11,156 bases of DNA from RGIG1828 sp045536915. Lineage in GTDB: Bacteria; Bacillota; Clostridia; UMGS1810. The notes beneath the pieces were generated by a model that was not told where the DNA came from, did no database searches, and saw only the letters and a list, made by a program, of their open reading frames with translations. Location: positions 1 to 11,156 of the forward strand of contig JAZSOL010000015.1 of NCBI GenBank assembly GCA_045536915.1, given 5' to 3'. This document shows positions 6,431-11,156 of the stretch, piece after piece. Each line of letters begins with the position of its first letter. Position 1 is the first letter of the stretch. Position numbers and translations under genes: made by a program.

Positions 6431-6459
6431 ATTATATCATCAAAAAATGATGCTGTCAA
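6431..6459 (-). promoter_or_regulatory. Consensus promoter of the patatin-like gene
   Basis: -35 TTGACA (6459-6454), 17-bp spacer, -10 TATAAT (6436-6431): a perfect sigma-A match. The spacer contains the inverted repeat CATCA/TGATG (6439-6453), which could be an operator. The predicted leader is about 24 nt. Confidence 0.85.
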
Positions 6460-6581
6460 ATGTTACGTTGGATTTTATTTTTTGCTGTTTTTCAGACATA
6501 TTCGGATTTAGCGATCTGATGTTCGCACAAATAATATTAATTTTTTTCTTTAACTGTGCTTTTTTTTGGATTATTTTTATA

Positions 6582-6610
6582 TTGAAAATAAACTGTATTT
6601 ATGATAAAAT
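6582..6610 (+). promoter_or_regulatory. Promoter of the phosphoglycerol transferase gene
   Basis: -35 TTGAAA (6582-6587), 17-bp spacer ending in an extended -10 TGA, -10 TAAAAT (6605-6610). The start of transcription would fall near 6617, about 38 nt before the ATG. Confidence 0.75.
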
Positions 6611-6654
6611 GATTGAGTATGTATAAATTCAGCTACATTCGAAAAGAGTGATAA

Positions 6655-8391
6655 ATGTATATGAAAAAGGATATGTGCAAAAAGTTAATCGGCAGTATTA
6701 AAGAATCCGTGAAAATATTTGACTGGAAATCATTTCACAAAGCATTCATTCTGTCTTTCTTTTTCTCAGTTGGAATCGGCATAACACTCGCAGGCATACA
6801 TCTCAGGGGAAACACACTTGAAGGACTGCTTTTCTATGCAAGAGTTCCTATGAGCGACGGAAGCACGCAGTCGGTAAACAGATGTCTTGCATTCTGTGTT
6901 CCGGCGGCAATACGGTTATTTATAATATTGCTTATTGCGTCGTATATAATTATTTTAAATAAAAATGCAGTAATCAGAAAAATAAATAAAGTGCCTGTGA
7001 AGCAAATATATTTTATATACAGGCATTTCGTGTTGGCATCTATAGCTTTTGTTATTTCATCTGCTATGTTTTTCGGTTCTCAGATTGATGCATTTTCTTA
7101 TTTTAAGGATTATATGCAAAAAACCGAAGTGTATAATGAAGAATACACTGACCCGGAAAAGCAGGAATATATTTTCCCTGAAAAAAAGAAAAATCTGATA
7201 TATATTTTTCTCGAATCAATGGAAAGCTCTTTTGCATCCGTTGCAGAAGGCGGTTTGATGCCCGACAATTATATTCCTTATCTTACCGAACTTGCAAAAG
7301 AGAATATAAGTTTTTCAGACACAGATTTGCTCGGAGGTGCACATTCCGTTGCAGGAACAACCTGGACTGCGGCAGCTATGGTAACGCAGACAAGCGGAAT
7401 ACCGGTTACGATTCCTATTTCAAAATCGAATTTCGGGAAAGACAACACTTTTCTTCCCGGAGCATACTCCATTGGTGAAATTCTTGAATCAGCCGGATAC
7501 AATCAGGAACTTATGGTGGGTTCAATTGCATCATATGCAAAAAGAGAAGCGTATTTTGTTGAGCACGGAAACTACCGCATTTTTGATTACTACACAGCCG
7601 AAGAGAGGATGCTGATTCCCAAAGACTATTTCAGATGGTGGGGATTTGAAGACCAGAAGCTTTTTGAATATGCAAAGTATGAAATAACAAATCTCTACAA
7701 CGAAGGAAAACCTTTTAACTTTACTATGCTGACGGTTGACACTCATTTTACCGACGGATACAAATGCGAGCAGTGCGAAGCAAACTACGACAACCAATAT
7801 GCAAATGTAATACGTTGTTCCGACAAACAGATTCATGAATTTATTGAATGGATAAAACAACAGCCATTTTATGAAGATACGGTCATTGTTCTGGCAGGTG
7901 ACCATATTACAATGGACCACAACTATTTCAACCGCATTGACGAAGACATTATGCAACGCGGAAGAAGAATATATAACTGCTTCATAAATACCGGACTTAA
8001 CCCTGATTACAGAACAGAGAAAAACCGTGATTTTTCAACTCTTGATATGTTCCCCACCACCCTTGCAGCATTAGGCGTAAAATGGGGAAGCGCATCATTG
8101 GGACTCGGAGTAAATCTGTTTTCGGATATGCCCACGCTGTGTGAACTTAAAGGTGTTGACGGTTTATCAAATGAGCTTGCATCCAGCTCCGACTTCTACA
8201 GCAATTACATCATAGATTATCAGATTACCGAACCGGATACAGACAACACACTCGGTGCGGAAGCTGATATAAGATATGCAGAAAAATACCGCGAAGCAGA
8301 GCAGAAAAGACAACAGGAAGAACTTGAAAAACGTCTGCTTGAGCTTCAGGCTCAATCGGATGCATCGGAAGTTCCGGCGAATATTGAATAA
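6655..8391 (+). CDS. Membrane phosphoglycerol transferase, OpgB/LTA-synthase family
   Basis: A 578-residue protein: three membrane segments (about 31-50, 76-101, 122-141), then an extracytoplasmic alkaline-phosphatase/sulfatase-fold domain (about 180-495). The family transfers phosphoglycerol from phosphatidylglycerol to a glycan or polymer. Visible metal and catalytic residues are E187 in FLESMES, a threonine nucleophile in AGTTWTAAAMV (T235 or T236), DTH (362-364) and GDH (415-417). The TWTAAAMVTQTSGIP block and the DTHFTDGY segment with C371, C374 and C388 look more like E. coli OpgB than classic LtaS. In a one-membrane cell, lipoteichoic acid or a decorated surface glycan is the likely product (inference). 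The C-terminus (about 540-570) is a Glu/Lys/Gln-rich helix that could form a coiled coil and is not part of the catalytic fold. GAAAAGAG lies 6 nt before the chosen ATG; a second ATG two codons on is possible. Confidence 0.88.
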   Translation: MYMKKDMCKKLIGSIKESVKIFDWKSFHKAFILSFFFSVGIGITLAGIHLRGNTLEGLLFYARVPMSDGSTQSVNRCLAFCVPAAIRLFIILLIASYIIILNKNAVIRKINKVPVKQIYFIYRHFVLASIAFVISSAMFFGSQIDAFSYFKDYMQKTEVYNEEYTDPEKQEYIFPEKKKNLIYIFLESMESSFASVAEGGLMPDNYIPYLTELAKENISFSDTDLLGGAHSVAGTTWTAAAMVTQTSGIPVTIPISKSNFGKDNTFLPGAYSIGEILESAGYNQELMVGSIASYAKREAYFVEHGNYRIFDYYTAEERMLIPKDYFRWWGFEDQKLFEYAKYEITNLYNEGKPFNFTMLTVDTHFTDGYKCEQCEANYDNQYANVIRCSDKQIHEFIEWIKQQPFYEDTVIVLAGDHITMDHNYFNRIDEDIMQRGRRIYNCFINTGLNPDYRTEKNRDFSTLDMFPTTLAALGVKWGSASLGLGVNLFSDMPTLCELKGVDGLSNELASSSDFYSNYIIDYQITEPDTDNTLGAEADIRYAEKYREAEQKRQQEELEKRLLELQAQSDASEVPANIE

Positions 8392-8414
8392 ATATTTTAT
8401 AAAACAAAACCATT

Positions 8415-8445
8415 AAAAAAACGAGGACGAAATCCTCGTTTTTTT
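8415..8445 (+). terminator. Strong intrinsic terminator of the phosphoglycerol transferase gene
   Basis: AACGAGGA/TCCTCGTT stem (8420-8427 with 8433-8440), 5-nt loop CGAAA, flanked by A and T runs that extend the pairing. It is symmetric enough to stop transcription from both sides, including read-through from the pseudogene on the minus strand. Confidence 0.9.
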
Positions 8446-8451
8446 ACGTTA

Positions 8452-8750
8452 TTAAACATCTGTTTTTTCTTTGATAAGAGAATTGATTTTTTCGCCATTT
8501 TCGTTCACAACGATTTCAGGAGTGCACTTTGCTCCCCACTGCGAAAAAAGATGCGCCATTTCAAAATATTCTATTCCACACCAAGCTTTGCACGCGCCTT
8601 AAAGTTATGCTGCCACGAAAAGTCCGCAACAATCTGATATGATATCTCTTCCCCTTTCACACACGAAAGTCTTTTCAATGAAATAGGTTTTTCCCCGGAA
8701 TCGGTAATTGTTTTATTAAGAGATGAAGTTTGATATAAGTTTAAACTCAT
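8452..8750 (-). pseudogene. Decayed fragment of a DUF4091-type glycoside hydrolase
   Basis: From an ATG at 8750 with GAAAGGA 8 nt upstream, a 59-residue frame runs to a TAG at 8573-8571. It begins MSLNLYQTSSLNKTI and contains KGEEISYQI, resembling the start of DUF4091 (GH123-like) proteins. A second minus-strand frame then continues from about 8590 to TAA at 8454-8452: CGIEYFEMAHLFSQWGAK followed by CTPEIVVNENGEK. This resembles the FFTQWGAKxAPKI segment found a few hundred residues into such proteins. The two pieces meet in different frames with the middle of the enzyme missing, so the gene looks internally deleted, frameshifted and truncated. No slippery heptamer is visible at the junction. 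The pseudogene reading is fairly strong; the family name rests on recall of short motifs. Confidence 0.55.
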
Positions 8751-8796
8751 ATTTAAAATCCTTTCTTAAGACGATATATTACGGACAAAAATGAAC

Positions 8797-9504
8797 TTAT
8801 TTCACTTGATTCAAAAACTGATACAGTCTGTCAGGAAAATTAACTGTCATTCCGTCAACTTTTAATGCACACATTTTTTTCATAAGGCTGATATTAAAAA
8901 CTCCCCATGCTCTGACACCAAGGCCTGATTTGCGAAGTTTTTCAATAATCTCTTCTGTAATACGCTCTGCCTGAGGCGCAACCTCTTCCCCGTCAATGTC
9001 GAGAAGCTTTTTAATGTTTTCATCAGTCACTTCACACATCAACCAGCCTACTCTTGCTTTGGAATTCAGCTCTTTAATCTTACTGATGTAATCATATTTA
9101 AAACTTGTAAATGTTGTTTTGTTAAGAATACCAAATTCGTTTATTAAATTGAGCGTGTCTTCTTCAATGCCTTCCTCTTTAAGTTCAATAGCAAATTGTA
9201 TATCATATTGAGAGAATTTTTCCAGAAATTCTCTCAGCGTAACAATTCTATCATAAAAACCGGTGGTGCTGTTTCCGTAGATTTTTACACTCTTTAATTC
9301 TTCAAATGTATAATCAGAAAGTTTGCCAACAACATCGGAAACTCTATCTAAGGTGTCATCATGAAACAGCACCAAAACTCCGTCTTTTGTTCTGTGAACA
9401 TCTGTTTCTATTCCATTTGCACCTTGGAGCAATCCAAGATAAAATGATGATAATGTGTTTTCAGGTGCATATTCACTTGCACCTCTGTGTGCATAATTAA
9501 TCAT
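8797..9504 (-). CDS. Glycerophosphodiester phosphodiesterase (GDPD/UgpQ family)
   Basis: A 235-residue cytoplasmic TIM-barrel enzyme that hydrolyses glycerophosphodiesters to sn-glycerol 3-phosphate and an alcohol. Catalytic and metal residues are visible: H6 and R7 in AHRGAS, E15 and N16 in PENT, E33 and D35 in ETDVH, H48 in FHDD, and E107/K109 in AIELK. The C-terminal block usually reading TDxP is here VNFP (221-224), a mild variation. There is no signal peptide, so intracellular glycerophosphodiesters are expected substrates. A strong GAAGGGGG Shine-Dalgarno lies 6-7 nt before the ATG, with its own promoter. The DUF4091-like remnant follows 46 bp downstream on the same strand, and no terminator is visible between them. 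Confidence 0.92.
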   Translation of the reverse strand: MINYAHRGASEYAPENTLSSFYLGLLQGANGIETDVHRTKDGVLVLFHDDTLDRVSDVVGKLSDYTFEELKSVKIYGNSTTGFYDRIVTLREFLEKFSQYDIQFAIELKEEGIEEDTLNLINEFGILNKTTFTSFKYDYISKIKELNSKARVGWLMCEVTDENIKKLLDIDGEEVAPQAERITEEIIEKLRKSGLGVRAWGVFNISLMKKMCALKVDGMTVNFPDRLYQFLNQVK

Positions 9505-9557
9505 TATATATCCCCCTTCAAGATAATAACAAATATTACTATTGAATCAGCTGATAT

Positions 9558-9586
9558 ATTATATCATGAAAAAAATGATATTTCAA
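9558..9586 (-). promoter_or_regulatory. Promoter of the GDPD gene
   Basis: -35 TTGAAA (9586-9581), 17-bp spacer, -10 TATAAT (9563-9558). Both hexamers and the spacing match the hisD-like operon promoter. The leader is about 47 nt. Confidence 0.8.
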
Positions 9587-9663
9587 GTTCTTTTATCATT
9601 TGAGTTTCCCCATTTTTTTAAATTCTGATTTATGGAGTCGTTGTTCATCAGCCTAAACTTCCT

Positions 9664-9681
9664 GATAAATCCGGATTTATC
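9664..9681. repeat. 18-bp perfect palindrome inside the foldback element
   Basis: GATAAATCCGGATTTATC is a perfect dyad with no loop, located between the left terminal repeat and the central hairpin. Confidence 0.75.
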
Positions 9682-9714
9682 GCTCTGTTTGACATCCATC
9701 AAATCGGGTTAGAA

Positions 9715-9744
9715 CGTAGGGGCGATTCACGAATCGCCCCTACG
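9715..9744. repeat. GC-rich hairpin repeat at the centre of the element
   Basis: CGTAGGGGCGATTC (9715-9728) and its exact complement (9731-9744) form a 14-bp stem around two bases. It stands out in composition from the AT-rich surroundings. Similar GTAGGGGCGA...TCGCCCCTAC hairpins are, as I recall, frequent intergenic repeats in diverse bacteria. Confidence 0.75.
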
Positions 9745-9836
9745 ATGTGTTTTGTCTAATTCCGTTTTCAAACATCCCCATAAATCAAATTTTTGCGAAA
9801 GATTCAAAAAATGGGGAAACTCAAATTTCTCATTTA

Positions 9837-9865
9837 TTGACATATTAAATTTTTTATGGTATAAT
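9837..9865 (+). promoter_or_regulatory. Perfect-consensus promoter of the FGGY kinase gene
   Basis: -35 TTGACA (9837-9842), 17-bp spacer, extended -10 TGG and TATAAT (9860-9865). The predicted start near 9872 gives a leader of about 74 nt. It begins 11 bp after the end of the foldback element. Confidence 0.88.
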
Positions 9866-9945
9866 TTTTTTAATTGGAAAGTGTTCTTACTCAATTATTC
9901 AGAAAATCCAATAAATCAAACTCTAAATTAAAGGATAGATAAATT

Positions 9946-11156
9946 ATGATTAAAGAAAAAATTAAAAACGGACAAACATATTTAGGCATTGAATTTGGTT
10001 CAACCAGGATAAAAGCCTGCCTCATTGACGAAAGCTATACTCCGGTTGCAAGCGGAGGTTTCGACTGGGAAAACAAGTTTGAAAACGGCTTTTGGACATA
10101 TGACCTCAACCTTATTCACACCGGTCTTAAGGAATGTTTCAAAGACCTCAAAAAAGATATAAACGAAAAATACGGTGTTACTCTCACAAAAGTAAAAGCA
10201 ATGGGAATATCCGCAATGATGCACGGATACCTTGCATTTGATAGAAACGGAAAGCTTCTCACCCCTTTCAGAACATGGAGAAACACCACCAACGAAAAAG
10301 CTGCATCAGAGCTGAGCAGTCTTTTTAAATTCAACATTCCTCAAAGATGGAGTATAGCTCATCTTTATCAGGCAATGTTAAACGACGAAGAGCACGTTAA
10401 GGATATCGCATACATCACAACTCTTGCAGGCTACATTCATTTCATGCTCACAGGCAAGCACGAAGTTGGAATCGGCGAAGCATCCGGCATGTTCCCAATA
10501 GATGGAAATAACTACGATGAAGAAATGCTGAAAAAATTCGACGAGATAGCTTCAAAAAAATATTCATGGAGCATATATGATATTCTTCCCAAGGTTCAGA
10601 CCGCAGGATATGTGAGCGGTCATCTTACCAGCACGGGAGCGGTATTTCTTGATCCAACAGGTGAATTTGAAGCCGGAGTTCCTCTCTGCCCGCCCGAGGG
10701 TGATGCCGGAACAGGTATGGTTGCAACAAATGCAGTTAAAAAGAAAACAGGTAATGTGTCGGCAGGAACTTCAATATTTGCTATGATTGTGCTTGAAAAT
10801 CAGCTCAAAAATTATTATCCGGAAGTTGATGTGGTAACAACACCGGACGGTTCACCCGTCGCTATGATTCACTGCAACAACTGCACCGCCGAAATAGACA
10901 GCTGGGTAAATATTTTCGGTGAATTTGCTTCGCTTGCGGGCATTGAACTTTCAAAATCCGACCTTTATTCTATGCTCTACAATCATTCAAAAAATGCAGA
11001 TGAAGACTGCGGCTCCGTTGTTGCCTACAATTACCTTGCCGGAGAACACGTAACCGGAATAGAAAACGGAAAACCCATGTATTTCCGCTCTCATTCATCA
11101 AATATGAATCTTGCAAACTTTATCCGTTCTCAGCTTTATTCAACAATGGCAACGCT
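9946..11156 (+). CDS. FGGY-family carbohydrate kinase (xylulokinase-like), 3' end cut by window
   Basis: The frame stays open for 403 residues to the window edge; the family usually has about 500. FGGY kinases phosphorylate sugars or polyols such as xylulose, ribulose or glycerol with ATP. The N-terminal phosphate loop is YLGIEFGSTRIKACLID (12-28), the sugar-site segment is MGISAMMHGYLAFD (86-99), and the catalytic Asp is D253 in EGDAGTGMVATNAV. KTGNVSAGTS (267-276) is the second nucleotide-binding segment. The sugar-site WxD found in xylulokinase and glycerol kinase reads WRNT here (111-114), so the exact sugar is uncertain. AAAGGA lies 10 nt before the ATG, a somewhat long spacing. It is probably the first gene of a sugar-use operon continuing past the edge. 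No catabolite-repression site was identified. Confidence 0.85.
   Translation, partial: MIKEKIKNGQTYLGIEFGSTRIKACLIDESYTPVASGGFDWENKFENGFWTYDLNLIHTGLKECFKDLKKDINEKYGVTLTKVKAMGISAMMHGYLAFDRNGKLLTPFRTWRNTTNEKAASELSSLFKFNIPQRWSIAHLYQAMLNDEEHVKDIAYITTLAGYIHFMLTGKHEVGIGEASGMFPIDGNNYDEEMLKKFDEIASKKYSWSIYDILPKVQTAGYVSGHLTSTGAVFLDPTGEFEAGVPLCPPEGDAGTGMVATNAVKKKTGNVSAGTSIFAMIVLENQLKNYYPEVDVVTTPDGSPVAMIHCNNCTAEIDSWVNIFGEFASLAGIELSKSDLYSMLYNHSKNADEDCGSVVAYNYLAGEHVTGIENGKPMYFRSHSSNMNLANFIRSQLYSTMAT

Larger units (their letters stand above)
9598..9826. mobile_element. MITE-like foldback element, 229 bp, no coding capacity
   Basis: Terminal inverted repeats of 21 bp (9598-9618 and 9806-9826) are perfect and start ATTTGAGTTTCCCC. 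A further inverted match, TGATTTATGG (9627-9636) with CCATAAATCA (9777-9786), lies inside. Between them are an 18-bp palindrome and a 14-bp-stem hairpin. No open reading frame is seen inside. The flanks TTATC (9593-9597) and TTCTC (9827-9831) could be a degenerate 5-bp target duplication, but one of five bases differs. The size, the inverted repeats and the intergenic site fit a non-autonomous transposon remnant; a structured RNA is the alternative. Confidence 0.65.

Noticed and set aside
6417..6626. 69-residue hydrophobic open frame between the divergent genes
   Set aside because: It lacks a ribosome binding site, spans the lipase promoter at one end and the transferase promoter at the other, and its hydrophobicity follows from T-rich non-coding DNA.
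7531..7956. 141-residue open frame opposite the phosphoglycerol transferase
   Set aside because: It is antisense to conserved catalytic motifs with no start signal or recognisable protein features.
8571..8600. Programmed ribosomal frameshift joining the two pieces of the DUF4091-like frame
   Set aside because: No slippery heptamer or downstream pseudoknot is apparent, and the pieces resemble non-adjacent parts of the protein, so decay is simpler.
9598..9826. CRISPR array or riboswitch in the kinase upstream region
   Set aside because: There are no regularly spaced direct repeats, and the promoter of the kinase lies downstream of the element, so it is not in the kinase leader.

Overview
The window looks like a chromosomal segment from an AT-rich, low-GC Gram-positive anaerobe, most likely a gut Clostridia of the Oscillospiraceae/Ruminococcaceae type. 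The reasons are the AGGAG-type ribosome binding sites, the textbook sigma-A promoters with 17-bp spacers, an oxygen-sensitive-type Fe-S hydro-lyase subunit and a hybrid-cluster-associated DUF1858 redox protein. No phage, plasmid, tRNA, rRNA or CRISPR features are visible. The lineage is an inference from gene content and style.

Left part (1-5250, genes on the minus strand). The edge (1-187) carries a hairpin-rich non-coding repeat of which one full period and the start of another are seen. Then, in minus-strand order from right to left: a four-gene operon led by a clear promoter (hisD-like dehydrogenase, IGPD/hisB-like protein, HAD phosphatase, beta subunit of a fumarase/tartrate-dehydratase-type hydro-lyase), a DUF1858 gene with its own promoter and terminator, and a PLP-dependent threonine-aldolase-type lyase with a strong terminator. 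The hisD- and hisB-like proteins both differ from recalled canonical sequences at metal- and substrate-binding positions. The other his genes and any long his leader are absent. The operon is therefore better read as a four-enzyme module for an unknown (possibly phosphorylated polyol) substrate than as histidine biosynthesis. This is the most interesting part of the window.

Middle part (5249-8445). A 270-bp non-coding stretch contains three co-oriented DnaA-box-like 9-mers and a palindrome. It is followed by a patatin-like lipase (minus) and a divergently transcribed membrane phosphoglycerol transferase of the OpgB/LTA-synthase type (plus). Both have consensus-like promoters in the shared intergenic region, and the transferase ends at a strong hairpin terminator.

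Right part (8446-11156). A decayed fragment resembling a DUF4091-type glycoside hydrolase lies downstream of a glycerophosphodiester phosphodiesterase gene (minus). Next comes a 229-bp foldback/MITE-like element with 21-bp perfect terminal inverted repeats and nested palindromes. Eleven bases beyond it is a perfect-consensus extended -10 promoter driving an FGGY-family sugar kinase that runs off the window edge. The patatin, phosphoglycerol transferase and GDPD genes share a theme of glycerophospholipid and phosphoglycerol turnover, but each has its own promoter.
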